Assembly (NCBI GenBank): GCA_016930085.1
Contig: JAFGHO010000005.1
Coordinates: forward strand, 1 to 54,991
Origin: Spirochaetales bacterium
Lineage (GTDB): Bacteria; Spirochaetota; Spirochaetia; SZUA-6; JAFGRV01
Direction: 5' to 3'
Length of the DNA stretch: 54,991 nucleotides
Each line of letters starts with the position of its first letter. Position 1 is the first letter of the stretch. The position numbers were made by a program, and so were the translations under genes. Of this stretch, positions 8,538 to 17,131 are shown in pieces. The notes below the pieces were generated by a model that was not told where the DNA came from, did not search any database, and was given only the letters and a program-made list of their open reading frames with translations.

Positions 8538-9527
8538 TTATATGATTCCTTTGAGCAGTTGCCGTGCCGTTGCCAGGTGTTCCTTTGCCGCCTCGTTCCA
8601 CCGGTAATAATGGCTGTCCTGAAAGCCCGCCTTTGCCGTGAGGGCCGGTTTTCCCGAGGTTTTCGTGCCGTGAAGGAAGGCATCCTTTGCCCAAAGGAGT
8701 TTGTCATACCCGACAAAGCCGTTCGCATCATCCAGGACAACCTCGTCGTCGAATACCGCTTCCCTGTACCATTCGTATTTATCGTACTTTTGTATGTTTT
8801 CATCGATGATGTAGCTGTAAATACGGCTTTCCATGTAGCTCGGAAGGCGGCTTTCGATCCCGCTTACCCATTTCACCTTTTCGATCACCACGTCATGATC
8901 CTCGAAAGAGAGGTGGTTGTATGTCCGCAGGTATTTGTATATCTGTTTCGCCGCTTTGAGAAAACGGTCCGTATTGTCGACAGCCGCAAGGTCGCCCTCG
9001 AGCCGGGCATCGGTCCATCTCCCGGTCAGTCCGTCCGGTTTTCCGAGTACCTGCGCGTGACCGATATGGGGAATGATCGACTGGGGATCGACGAGGTTCC
9101 ACGCTTCATCGGCGCCGCTGAAATTCTGGTGCGCCCATGAATCGGCATAGGTATGCACGGCGATTCCCACACGGTAGAGGTTTCGTGTTTTCAGCCCGGC
9201 GACGAGGAGTTCCTTGACCCGTGATGAGCCGGGAGTCGTGTTGAGATGATTCCGTTTCCCGTCTTTTCGCCGGCAGCCGGGATATTCCGGGTCGCCGGGA
9301 AAGAAGTGAAAAGGGATATAGACGTTTTTCGGATAATAATCGTCCCACCATCCGTAATTCTGTGTGGGAATGGTTTCATAGATCGATCCGTTTACCCTGA
9401 TTCTGCGACCGATGAGATTGTTGTCGGTATATTGTGATGAATAGGCGATTATATGGCTGTCCCCGTCCGAGAAGCCCGCCTCCTTGCTGAGGATGTAAAC
9501 AATATAATAATGAAACTCGAGGTTCAT
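8538..9527 (-). CDS. DUF6765-like protein, possible zinc-dependent hydrolase fold
   Basis: 329 aa, no signal peptide. It begins with MNLEFHYYIVYILSKEAGFS and contains IAYSSQYTDNN, a pattern I associate with DUF6765. A His/Asp-rich motif HTYADSWAHQNFSG (about residues 128-141), with HIGHAQ soon after, resembles metal ligands of phospholipase C / S1-P1 nuclease-like folds. Enzymatic activity is inference. The stop precedes the DJ-1 start by 14 bp, so the pair may form a small stress-related operon. No clear RBS precedes the ATG. Confidence 0.65.
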   Translation of the reverse strand: MNLEFHYYIVYILSKEAGFSDGDSHIIAYSSQYTDNNLIGRRIRVNGSIYETIPTQNYGWWDDYYPKNVYIPFHFFPGDPEYPGCRRKDGKRNHLNTTPGSSRVKELLVAGLKTRNLYRVGIAVHTYADSWAHQNFSGADEAWNLVDPQSIIPHIGHAQVLGKPDGLTGRWTDARLEGDLAAVDNTDRFLKAAKQIYKYLRTYNHLSFEDHDVVIEKVKWVSGIESRLPSYMESRIYSYIIDENIQKYDKYEWYREAVFDDEVVLDDANGFVGYDKLLWAKDAFLHGTKTSGKPALTAKAGFQDSHYYRWNEAAKEHLATARQLLKGII

Positions 9528-9595
9528 GATAAAAATATATTCAGGATTTTCGTTTTAATCAATCAATCGCAAAGACTCTTGTAAAAGAAATCGCG

Positions 9596-10279
9596 ATGAT
9601 ATATTTTTTTCTCATGGAAATAGCGACGATTCCCCCCATCATCGAGGGGCTTATCTTCGATATCGATCTCACCCTCTACGACAACAGGGAATACTACGAG
9701 AGTCAGAAACGGCTGCTCCTCGAAAAACTGGCCCGGATAACCGGACGTTCGTATGAGGAGACCCTCGAGGCGGCGGATGAGTATCAGACGGGATATATGA
9801 AGGCCAATAACGGTAAAAAGCTGAGCATGGGAAACCTCTTTCTTCTGGGATTCGGAATCAGTATCGAAGAAAACTGCAGGTGGAGATCCTCCCTCTTCAA
9901 TCCGGAAGCCTATCTCCGCCTTGACCGGCGGCTTGTTCATACCATGAAAAGGCTTTCCGAACGATTTCAGTGTGCCGCGGTCACGAACAACACGCGGATC
10001 ATCGGTGAACGGACATTGCGGGTACTCGGTATCGATTCCTTTTTCCGGGTCATTATCGGCCTCGACCAGACACTTGTGTCGAAACCATCGATGAAGCCCT
10101 TCTATCGAGCGGCCGAAAAAATAGGGGTGCCGCCCGAACGCTGTATCAGTATCGGCGACAGGTTCGAGGTCGATGTGGAACTGCCGGTCCGTGAAGGAAT
10201 GGGAGGAATTCTCGTGGAATCCATGGAGGATGTCTACCGTCTTCCCGATTTGTTGATGAAGGAGAGTCAAACACGATAA
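9596..10279 (+). CDS. HAD-superfamily hydrolase (phosphoglycolate-phosphatase/pyrimidine 5'-nucleotidase-like)
   Basis: 227 aa. HAD motif I is FDIDLTLYD (nucleophile Asp22, acid/base Asp24), motif II is VTNNTR, motif III is the Lys in SKPSMKPF, and motif IV is IGDRFEVDVE. A helical cap lies between motifs I and II. It probably dephosphorylates a small metabolite; the substrate cannot be assigned. The ATG at 9614 is an alternative start, and neither has a strong RBS. It is the only plus-strand gene in this part and converges with the GGDEF-EAL gene, with 80 bp between the stops. Confidence 0.85.
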   Translation: MIYFFLMEIATIPPIIEGLIFDIDLTLYDNREYYESQKRLLLEKLARITGRSYEETLEAADEYQTGYMKANNGKKLSMGNLFLLGFGISIEENCRWRSSLFNPEAYLRLDRRLVHTMKRLSERFQCAAVTNNTRIIGERTLRVLGIDSFFRVIIGLDQTLVSKPSMKPFYRAAEKIGVPPERCISIGDRFEVDVELPVREGMGGILVESMEDVYRLPDLLMKESQTR

Positions 10280-10359
10280 ACAGGGTGATGGTTACATCGT
10301 AAAACCGGCAAAGCGGATTGATAGGCACCTGCAATGCCCTTATCCGTTCCTGCGGAGTT

Positions 10360-12537
10360 TCATTGTTTGATCGGGGGGGATATGATCTTGAGATTTCCTT
10401 TTACAAGCATCGCCGTTATCTCCTCAGAAGGAACGGCTTTACTGATATATTTGCCCTGAAAAAGAGTGATTCCCCGGGAAACGAGTATTTCAAGCGCTTT
10501 TCCGGTTTCGACCCCTTCGGCGATAACCTCCATGCCGAGTCCCTTCGCGAGCATGAGGATGGTATTGACTATTTTCTGGTTTGCGGTTTTTTCGATTTTG
10601 GTTATAAACGATCTGTCTATTTTTATAATATCGATCGGGAGTGTCGAAAGATAGCTGAGGGAAGAATACCCCGTTCCGAAATCGTCGAGTGCGATCGAGA
10701 TACCCCTGTTGCGGTGCTTGAGTTCCCTGATTGTCGCTATCGTCTTTTCGGGATTTTTCATGAGATGGCTTTCCGTTATCTCCAGCTTGATGCGTCCGGG
10801 ATCGAGTTTCAGATAGTGGATGATGTTGGTGATCGAACGGATAAAGTCGTAGCGTTCGAATTGTTTTACCGAGACATTGATACTGACGTAGAAATCGGGA
10901 TGAAAATTCCTTCTCCATTCACGGGCCTGCCGGCAGGCGGTTTTTATCACCCAGTTCCCGATAAGATCGAAAAGACCGTATTTCTCGGCAAACGGAAGAT
11001 ATTTCGACGGGAGGACGAGTCCTTTATCCGGATGCTTCCATCTGAGTAATGCCTCGACGCCGATGAGGGTTCCCTTTTCGTTGACAATCGGCTGATAATA
11101 CAACGCGAATTCGTTGTGTTCAAGGGCTTTGCGGATTTCCATTTCAAGAATCAGATTTTCAATCGCGGTTTGGTTCATTTCTTCGGTAAAAAAACTGAAG
11201 GAATTACCGGTTTCTTTTGCCTTGTACATCGCCATATCGGCGTTTCGGACGAGGGTGTTGATGTCTGCCCCGTCCTGTGGTATCAATGCGATACCGATGC
11301 TGCATCCGAGGGATACCTCGGATATAAGATCGGAACCTTCCACCGGAAAGCGTTGCTTGATCGAATCGATGATACGCTGACCGATAAAAGCCGCATCGGT
11401 TTTTTTTCTGATTTCGGGAAGGAGGATGACGAACTCGTCTCCCCCGAAGCGGTACAAATCGGTGAATCTGTCCATATCGAGCGCGTCGCTGAAGCGATAA
11501 ATATGGTCGTTCGTCCGCAGGCATTTATTGATCCGCTGAGAACATTCGATCAGGATTTTATCTCCCACCGTATGCCCGAGGGTATCATTGACTTTCTTGA
11601 ATCCGTCGAGGTCGAGAAAAAGCAGGGCCGCGATTTTTCCGGGTTCCCGTTTCATCTCTTGCAGTATTTCCTTCAGGTAGAGATCGAAGAGGTCCCGGTT
11701 TCCCAAAGCGGTGAGTTTGTCGTGGTAGGCGAGATGTTTCAGGTGTTTTTCCGTTTTTTTTCGGCTCGTGATATCCCGCATGATAAAGGTGAGTGTTCTA
11801 TCATCGCCTTTCCCGATCCAGCTTCCGAAAGAGACTTCGAGGGGAAAGAGGTGGTTGTCCTTTCTCCGGCCGATGATTTCAAGGCTTTTTGCCTGGCTTT
11901 CAAACCCTTTTTTCCCGGCGTCGTCATGGGAGGCTTTTTCGAAGATCGATCTGTACTGTTCGAATCCCCCGCCGGGCAGTATTGTCCTGACATGGTTGTC
12001 GAGAAGCTCCTTTTTTTTATAATAAAAAACCTTTTCTGTCGCGATATTGGCGTATTTGATAATAAAATCCTTGTCGATCTGCACAATCGCCTCCGCCGCG
12101 TTTTCGGCCAGTGTGATATAATTGCTTTTACTTACCCGAAGCATTTCCTGAAGGCTTTCGAAAAGGGATAGATCGTCGATGATGATGAGGAGTATTCGTT
12201 TGTTGTTTTCAAGGAAGCAGATAAGCGTGAGTTCGACCGAAAAGAGCCTTCCCTTTTTATGTTTCGCTTTCAGTATCGTGTTTCGCTTCATCGTCCTTTT
12301 TTCTTCTCCGACGCGTTTCATAAGGGAAGCAAAAAGGTTATAACGGAATTCCCGGTGATAATCCCGCGCCAGCAGCCTGAGTATGCTTTGATGAATGAGT
12401 TCTTCTTTCGTGTATCCGAACATGGCAAGACAGGGATTGTTGACGTAAAGCACAGCGCCCTTGTTGTCGATCTGAATCACGGCGCTTTTTAAATGCTCGA
12501 AGAGTGAGGCGCTGTCGATTCTTACGTTGTTGTCCAT
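10360..12537 (-). CDS. PAS-PAS-GGDEF-EAL cyclic-di-GMP turnover protein
   Basis: 725 aa, cytoplasmic. Two PAS sensor domains (about 10-125 and 135-260) precede a GGDEF domain (about 270-445) and an EAL domain (about 460-715). The GGDEF motif (365-369) is intact and is preceded by an inhibitory RxxD site (357-360). EAL key motifs are present: EALLR (495-499), ITES, DDFGTGYSSLSYL, KIDRSFI and AEGVET. Both synthesis and breakdown of c-di-GMP are therefore possible, presumably set by PAS ligands. No helix anchors it to the membrane. A TATTAT box lies within ten bases of the ATG and no RBS is seen, so the mRNA could have almost no leader. Confidence 0.93.
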   Translation of the reverse strand: MDNNVRIDSASLFEHLKSAVIQIDNKGAVLYVNNPCLAMFGYTKEELIHQSILRLLARDYHREFRYNLFASLMKRVGEEKRTMKRNTILKAKHKKGRLFSVELTLICFLENNKRILLIIIDDLSLFESLQEMLRVSKSNYITLAENAAEAIVQIDKDFIIKYANIATEKVFYYKKKELLDNHVRTILPGGGFEQYRSIFEKASHDDAGKKGFESQAKSLEIIGRRKDNHLFPLEVSFGSWIGKGDDRTLTFIMRDITSRKKTEKHLKHLAYHDKLTALGNRDLFDLYLKEILQEMKREPGKIAALLFLDLDGFKKVNDTLGHTVGDKILIECSQRINKCLRTNDHIYRFSDALDMDRFTDLYRFGGDEFVILLPEIRKKTDAAFIGQRIIDSIKQRFPVEGSDLISEVSLGCSIGIALIPQDGADINTLVRNADMAMYKAKETGNSFSFFTEEMNQTAIENLILEMEIRKALEHNEFALYYQPIVNEKGTLIGVEALLRWKHPDKGLVLPSKYLPFAEKYGLFDLIGNWVIKTACRQAREWRRNFHPDFYVSINVSVKQFERYDFIRSITNIIHYLKLDPGRIKLEITESHLMKNPEKTIATIRELKHRNRGISIALDDFGTGYSSLSYLSTLPIDIIKIDRSFITKIEKTANQKIVNTILMLAKGLGMEVIAEGVETGKALEILVSRGITLFQGKYISKAVPSEEITAMLVKGNLKIISPPIKQ

Positions 12538-12661
12538 ACGATAATAGTAGTGTAATCAATTTTGAAACGAAATGGTAGCAGCTTTGGTAAAATTATTGTT
12601 TTCGTATGACCGAGGCCGGAACCGGCAGCAAGGTCCGGCAGGAGGAGACACAAAGCCGGTA

Positions 12662-12874
12662 TTACAAAAATATCCGTCTGCGACGGCGGCTTAGTACTAT
12701 GAAATCGTCTTTTTCATTTTCTGCGATTTTAATAAGATTCAGGCGAAGGAGAATAGTTCGTTTTTCTTCACTTCGCTTCGTCGTTTTTCTGTAGCATTCG
12801 AATCCCAGTCTTTCCCGCAGACGAAGGAACTCGAGCGGCGATATGTCGTTTAGGTGCCGTACGATACGTTTCAT
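12662..12874 (-). CDS. Small basic ORF of unknown function, coupled to an upstream small ORF
   Basis: 70 aa from the ATG at 12874, whose first bases overlap the stop codon of the preceding 54-codon frame (ATGA arrangement). The product is very basic (MKRIVRHLNDISPLEFLRL..., ending in RRRRRIFL). No domain is recognised. The coupling suggests real translation, but the neighbouring frame contains stops and this may be gene debris. Confidence 0.35.
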   Translation of the reverse strand: MKRIVRHLNDISPLEFLRLRERLGFECYRKTTKRSEEKRTILLRLNLIKIAENEKDDFIVLSRRRRRIFL

Positions 12875-13155
12875 TGCGATGCCTTTTTCTTCAATGATAT
12901 CAGTTCGGACCATATATCGTTTTCCGGGCTGACCGCTTTTTTGTGAAGATAATCCCGGTCAACAAGAAGCTGCCGTTTCAGGGGAGATTCCGTGTTTTTT
13001 ATTAGAGAGAGAGTTTTTTTTATGTTCGTCACCATTATATCATAACAGTTATCCGTAGCGATGGCAAGAATGGGGTTTCCAACGGTTTCCTGAAGTTATA
13101 TAACTTTGACACCACTTAATTCGTTAACTATTGACTGGAATCCCTGTTTATCCGT
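12871..13155 (-). pseudogene. Degenerate ORF downstream of the PD-(D/E)XK-like gene
   Basis: From an ATG at 13035 the frame encodes 54 aa (MVTNIKKTLSLIKN...) and stops at 12871. Codons upstream of that ATG still look coding (ETVGNPILAIATDNCYDI) but run back into a TAA at about 13097. Before that comes another coding-like piece (FQSIVNELSGVKVI), then the TAG that ends the nuclease-like gene. All pieces share one reading frame with that gene. This fits a decayed gene or a nonsense-broken C-terminal extension. No RBS precedes 13035. Confidence 0.4.
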
Positions 13156-14019
13156 CTATATCATATGATCGTTATTCACGATCAACTGCGGCCATTTTTT
13201 GAATATAGTTGTGGAAATTTTCTGTTTTGCAAAAGGATTATGAAGGACAACTATATTATGCTTCATTTTATAAGAAAGTAAAAAATATCTGCCGAAAATT
13301 TTTATTGTGTATTCTTTAAGCCAGGATTCTATAACGATAATAGCGCTGATCCTGGTATAACCCGGACTGGAATCCTCTTTTATCGGTTTTGTGAAACGGC
13401 CGTCCAATACTGTTTTTATACCGGTTTCCCCAACGGCGCTGCCAGTGTCATTATATATCTCAAATGTTATCATTTGTTTTCCAAGAAGCGCCTTTATTAA
13501 GGGAAGCCTGCATGTATAGAATGAGTATCCTGAAGGGACAATAACAAGGATATTGGGAGTTTCATCCGTGAATTGCCTATTCGCTTTTTTTATGATTTTA
13601 CCGATAATGGCACTGTGATCGACGGCATTTGCTTTTTCCTGTATTTTGCGATAAGGCGCCTTGACTTCTATTCCAACCTTTCGTTTTTCAATTATCACGT
13701 CCATGTCGAGAACTCTGTTGTTCCTGCCGGCAGGTTTTGGAAATACTTTCAGCTTCAGTTTCTTATCGAAGAACCAGCAGGCAATACATTCGGATAACGC
13801 CGATCTGAAGTTTTCGGATTCCAATTCTCGTAATCTATAAACGATTTCTCCGTTATCGTTCAGAAGGTTGTTGCGTTCGGCAGATTCAAGATACTCCCGC
13901 CACATACGTTTTATTGCCTGATTAGTTTTTATTATTAACTTTTTGTCTGAATCAGATAGTGGGGCATGGCTGCTTTTTAAAATCTCGAGATTTGACTGTA
14001 ATTCATGGGATTTGTTCAT
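13156..14019 (-). CDS. Putative PD-(D/E)XK-fold nuclease-like protein
   Basis: 287 aa, cytoplasmic. Around residues 70-125 is an arrangement typical of restriction-endonuclease-like folds: Glu in ALSECIACWFF, Asp in NRVLDMDVIIEKRKV, and E-V-K in GIEVKAPYRK. The rest (PNILVIVPSGYSFY, RISAIIVIESW) could be the remaining alpha/beta core. No helicase or methylase partner is adjacent, so a free-standing defence or DNA-processing nuclease is only a possibility. Its ATG overlaps the stop of a 22-codon frame that begins at the end of the PIN gene (ATGA), hinting at cotranslation with the toxin-antitoxin pair. The surroundings are AT-rich. Confidence 0.5.
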   Translation of the reverse strand: MNKSHELQSNLEILKSSHAPLSDSDKKLIIKTNQAIKRMWREYLESAERNNLLNDNGEIVYRLRELESENFRSALSECIACWFFDKKLKLKVFPKPAGRNNRVLDMDVIIEKRKVGIEVKAPYRKIQEKANAVDHSAIIGKIIKKANRQFTDETPNILVIVPSGYSFYTCRLPLIKALLGKQMITFEIYNDTGSAVGETGIKTVLDGRFTKPIKEDSSPGYTRISAIIVIESWLKEYTIKIFGRYFLLSYKMKHNIVVLHNPFAKQKISTTIFKKWPQLIVNNDHMI

Positions 14020-14073
14020 TTTTTTTCCAGTTCGTCAATCAGTTCCTTTGGAAAAATCATGTCTAAAACGCTT

Positions 14074-14484
14074 TCATTTTTCAATTTGCAGGAATTCCTT
14101 TGAATTCAGCACAGGCAGTCCGCATTGTTTATAATCTTTTTTATTTCTTGTTATAATAAAATCGATATGATTTTTTTTCGCTGTAATAAATTGCATTGCA
14201 TCTTCAAAATCTTCCGCATCCGTCAATAATGCTTCGTCCACTGTTTCTTCATCTATCGTCAATATGGATAATATTTTTCTTAGTTTTTTAATATTTTTGA
14301 TTGATCTTTTCTTTCCTCCGAATTTTGTCATAATGTAATGAATATTCGCAACGACAAGCGGGGTTGTATACCCTTCGTATCGATGGTTATCGATTTTTGA
14401 CATTAATGTTGCAGTGCTTTGATAATCATTTCTTTTAAGAAGCAGATCCAGAATAATGTCCGAGTCAATGAATAGTCTTGTCAT
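14074..14484 (-). CDS. PIN-domain toxin (VapC-like ribonuclease)
   Basis: 136 aa. The PIN acidic residues are visible: Asp in FIDSDIILDLL at the N-terminus, Glu/Asp in DAEDFEDAMQ, and Asp in IDFIITRNKKDY. The end (LPVLNSKEFLQIE) is typical of the PIN_3 subgroup. Such toxins cleave RNA and are neutralised by the cognate antitoxin. The gene overlaps the upstream antitoxin gene by 20 bp, the usual order for these pairs. Confidence 0.85.
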   Translation of the reverse strand: MTRLFIDSDIILDLLLKRNDYQSTATLMSKIDNHRYEGYTTPLVVANIHYIMTKFGGKKRSIKNIKKLRKILSILTIDEETVDEALLTDAEDFEDAMQFITAKKNHIDFIITRNKKDYKQCGLPVLNSKEFLQIEK

Positions 14485-14731
14485 CGAGATATTTTTCTTT
14501 CAGATATTCATATTTCGCCTTTTTGAAATCAAAATCATCGGGTACGTGAACCGATCCAAGCAATTCCCGAACCGTTGGAGATATATCATCTTCAATTTCT
14601 TTATCGCCGGATGTAATCAATCTGAAATAATTCTCGACCACTTCGGATAACGATTCGTTTTTATTCGAGGCATACTGCTTCGCTTTCTCGATAATTTTGT
14701 CATCAAGCGATAACGTCAGTTTTTTATTCAT
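14465..14731 (-). CDS. DUF6364-type antitoxin
   Basis: 88 aa. The N-terminus (KKLTLSLDDKIIEKAKQYASNKNESLSEVVENYF) is a ribbon-helix-helix-like DNA-binding segment, as in DUF6364 antitoxins paired with PIN toxins. The acidic C-terminal half (SVHVPDDFDFKKAKYEYLKEKY) would wrap the toxin. AAGGGG precedes the ATG. Autorepression is likely: three ACGTAT repeats lie in and around the promoter just upstream. Confidence 0.8.
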   Translation of the reverse strand: MNKKLTLSLDDKIIEKAKQYASNKNESLSEVVENYFRLITSGDKEIEDDISPTVRELLGSVHVPDDFDFKKAKYEYLKEKYLDDKTIH

Positions 14732-14743
14732 TGTAATCCCCTT

Positions 14744-14792
14744 ACGTATAAAATATATAACATTTAATACGTATTGTCAAGAATAGACGTAT
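14744..14792 (-). promoter_or_regulatory. Promoter and possible operator of the DUF6364/PIN pair
   Basis: On the minus strand TTGACA (14775-14780) and TATATT (14752-14757) are 17 bp apart, close to sigma70 consensus. Three direct copies of ACGTAT (plus strand 14744-14749, 14769-14774, 14787-14792) flank the -10 and -35 elements and could bind the ribbon-helix-helix antitoxin. Confidence 0.65.
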
Positions 14793-14811
14793 CATCTGCT
14801 AATAAATATTA

Positions 14812-16101
14812 CTATTCTCCTCCGAGAAGGTTCGAGACGTGTGAAGAAAAGACGTATGGGATAAAAACAAAGGTGATTCCCTCTTTTTCCGTTATCCCCG
14901 AATAATCTTTATTCATGATTACTCCTTTTTTTATTTTTTCTTTTATACAGAAATTGAGAAGTGAAAGCGGAATAAATCCGCAGGTGCCGCTTTTCACTTC
15001 AACGGGGAGTATGGTACGGTTTTTTATAAGGAGAAAATCGATTTCCGTACCGCTTTTTGTTCTGAAAAATTTAATTTCGGTAAAGATATCGATGTTATTT
15101 ACAATCTCATTATAAAAAAAATTTTCAACGAGTATACCCCAGTCATTCCTTAATGCCGGAACATTATTCATGTTTTTTATAAGAAAGTTTCTCAGCCCCG
15201 TGTCTTCAAAATATATCTTCGGATTTCTTACGATTTCATTTTTTCTGTTTTTAAAATATGGCCTGATGATTTCGATTATATATGTTTCTATGGCAATATT
15301 GACGATGTCATTAATTTTTCTGTAATACGTGCCCAATTGATTTGCAATTTTATTGATGTTCATCAGATTCCCCGCGGTGATTCCAAGAAACTCCAGGACA
15401 TTTTTATACCTGACGGTGTCCGAAACACCGCAATGTTCTCTGATATCTTTTCTCAGATAAGAATTGAGAATATCAAAAATCTTTTTGCCTTTTCTTTCTC
15501 TGTCGTTTTCAAGAACAACGGCAGGATATGAGCCGAAAATTATTTTTTCCATACAATGCTTCTCGAACGTGTTGAAAATGAAGGAAGAGATATTCTGTCC
15601 GGGTATATAGGAGTCATATATATCAAGCAGATTGTCCAATTCCTTGAAAATAAGGTATTCCCTGAAAGAAAGAGGAAATACTCTGAAAATCATTTTTCTT
15701 CCCGACATCGACTCTGAAATAGTCTTGTTGATTTCTATACTTGAAGAACCTGTTGCGATTATTTTTATATTCTTGTGATGGTCATGAAGGTTTTTAAGTG
15801 TTTTCCCGGCCCGGTTTACTCTTTGAAACTCATCAAGAAGCAAAACAAATGTATCAGTAACAGGATCAAGTCCTTTCGTTTTAATAAAATCCAGTGTATT
15901 TTCATACGTCGAAAGGATTTCAAGGTTTGTTTCAATGTCAAGATCCAGTGATAAATAATGTATGCCGTTTGTTAAAAAATATTTTTCCATCAGCTGTAGA
16001 ATTGAGGTTTTACCGACCTGTCTGCTTCCCAACAGGATGAGAATCTCGGGGGAAGAAAGTTCCTTGATGATGAATGGTATAATATTTCGTGTATAGAGCA
16101 T
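14812..16101 (-). CDS. DUF4143 family AAA ATPase
   Basis: 429 aa. Walker A is GSRQVGKTS (25-33) and Walker B is FVLLLDEFQRV. GSSSIEINKTISESMSGR is the sensor region and FPLSFREYLIF follows, as in the AAA_14/DUF4143 family. The C-terminal part includes a PD-(D/E)XK-like FFRTKSGTEIDFLLIKN...LPVEVKSG segment, usual for this family. The biological role is unclear; members are often carried as accessory genes. The ATG lies inside a palindrome and just after a -10 element. A second, only distantly similar member is at 47414-48550. Confidence 0.85.
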   Translation of the reverse strand: MLYTRNIIPFIIKELSSPEILILLGSRQVGKTSILQLMEKYFLTNGIHYLSLDLDIETNLEILSTYENTLDFIKTKGLDPVTDTFVLLLDEFQRVNRAGKTLKNLHDHHKNIKIIATGSSSIEINKTISESMSGRKMIFRVFPLSFREYLIFKELDNLLDIYDSYIPGQNISSFIFNTFEKHCMEKIIFGSYPAVVLENDRERKGKKIFDILNSYLRKDIREHCGVSDTVRYKNVLEFLGITAGNLMNINKIANQLGTYYRKINDIVNIAIETYIIEIIRPYFKNRKNEIVRNPKIYFEDTGLRNFLIKNMNNVPALRNDWGILVENFFYNEIVNNIDIFTEIKFFRTKSGTEIDFLLIKNRTILPVEVKSGTCGFIPLSLLNFCIKEKIKKGVIMNKDYSGITEKEGITFVFIPYVFSSHVSNLLGGE

Positions 16102-16135
16102 AAAATAATATGCTCTATTTTTACATTATTGTCAA
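16094..16135 (-). promoter_or_regulatory. Promoter with palindrome over the start codon of the DUF4143 gene
   Basis: A 9-bp-arm palindrome TAGAGCATA/TATGCTCTA (16094-16102 and 16109-16117) contains the ATG. On the minus strand TTGACA (16130-16135) is followed 17 bp later by CATATT (or 19 bp later by TATTAT). This would put the transcript start at about the initiation codon, so a leaderless mRNA is possible. Confidence 0.45.
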
Positions 16136-16200
16136 TACAGTGTTTGTTTTTCAAAATCGACAGTAAATGTTTAATAATCAGTCTCTATCTGTAGTATCAT

Positions 16201-16231
16201 AAAAAAAGCCCGCCTGTTGAAAACGGCGGGC
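16201..16231 (-). terminator. Rho-independent terminator of the 16322-16963 gene
   Basis: GCCCGCC (16208-16214) pairs with GGCGGGC (16225-16231). On the minus strand it ends in seven T. A second small hairpin (TGCAACC...GGTTGCA, about 16233-16253) lies just before it. Confidence 0.75.
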
Positions 16232-16321
16232 GTGCAACCAGTGGGAGGTTGCATTGTAACGGGTGCAGGAAGGCTCATATAAGTACGACGAATATCCGTA
16301 TGATTTTCATACGGTTTTTCA

Positions 16322-16963
16322 TCACGGTTTTTTATAAAATTTCTCTGCGTCCTCCGTATCAATATCATTGGAATCCGCTTCGTGAAAATCCCTGACTCGC
16401 CTTTTCCAGTCGAAAAAACTGAAAAGATCGCATAGTCCGAAATTTTCCTTCTCCCCTATCGATACCCAGAACTTTTGTTTTTCCGTTTGTGTATCGCCGG
16501 TGATACCGAGCACATAATAGGTCCCCGTTTGGGGAAGCCTCACTCTTTGTTCCAGCAGGATCCATGACGCCGTATCGGTAAAGGGTTCGTGAAAATACCT
16601 GGGATGGCCGGTCCCTGTTGTCGGAAAGAAATAACCGGTTTTAATGGGAAGATCGACAGGAAGGTCCTCAAGTGGGGGAAGTCCACGTCCAAGCAGGGCG
16701 ACTGCCGGTCTGAACCCTGAAAGCCGTCCGATTACGGGAACACCTATACTGATATAGACCTCATCATCCTTTTCCCCGCTGAACTTCAACCAGATACGGT
16801 CCCCGTCGGTTTCAACATCGTGGTAAACGACCTGTGAAATCCCGGGATTGCTGATAGTAACGACGTTGTCTTTGTTTTTTGCGTCAAAAAGCGGCTTGTG
16901 CGCGGAAAGCGGGAGGAGAACAAGGAAAAGCAATAGTAATGATAGCATTATATCTTTTTTCAT
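16322..16963 (-). CDS. Exported protein of unknown function
   Basis: 213 aa. A clear signal peptide (MKKDIMLSLLLLFLVLLPLSAHK) is followed by a mainly beta soluble region (VTISNPGISQVVYHDV, IWLKFSGEKDDEVYISIGVPV, WILLEQRVRLPQTGTYYVLGITG). The C-terminus is charged and helical. No family is recognised. GAGGAGGAAGAG gives a strong RBS, and the promoter upstream is close to perfect, so this may be a well-expressed periplasmic protein. Confidence 0.7.
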   Translation of the reverse strand: MKKDIMLSLLLLFLVLLPLSAHKPLFDAKNKDNVVTISNPGISQVVYHDVETDGDRIWLKFSGEKDDEVYISIGVPVIGRLSGFRPAVALLGRGLPPLEDLPVDLPIKTGYFFPTTGTGHPRYFHEPFTDTASWILLEQRVRLPQTGTYYVLGITGDTQTEKQKFWVSIGEKENFGLCDLFSFFDWKRRVRDFHEADSNDIDTEDAEKFYKKP

Positions 16964-16996
16964 CTCTTCCTCCTCAATAAGTTCAATATTACAATA

Positions 16997-17025
16997 ATTA
17001 TAATGATATATTTAGATAATGTCAA
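16997..17025 (-). promoter_or_regulatory. Consensus sigma70 promoter for the 16322-16963 gene
   Basis: On the minus strand TTGACA (17020-17025) and TATAAT (16997-17002), both exact consensus, are separated by 17 bp. Transcription would start about 25 nt before the GAGGAGG RBS/ATG. Confidence 0.75.
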
Positions 17026-17068
17026 TATAAATGAGCATATTACTAATATATTTCGGCAACTGTCCGTT

Positions 17069-17097
17069 TTGCATTCCTGGTGTGATTGGATTATAAT
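17069..17097 (+). promoter_or_regulatory. Sigma70 promoter for the HEAT-repeat gene
   Basis: TTGCAT (17069-17074), a 17 bp spacer and TATAAT (17092-17097). It diverges from the promoter at 16997-17025. The two -35 boxes lie 43 bp apart, leaving room for shared regulation. Confidence 0.6.
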
Positions 17098-17131
17098 AAA
17101 AACGGTATAATCCGGGACAGGAAAAGAAAAC

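Noticed and set aside
11116-12171. Plus-strand 351-codon frame opposite the GGDEF-EAL gene
   Set aside because: Shadow frame of a gene with complete catalytic motifs; no RBS or domain.
12662-16101. An integrated prophage or integrative element
   Set aside because: The patch is AT-richer and carries toxin-antitoxin genes, but there is no integrase, flanking repeat or tRNA attachment site.
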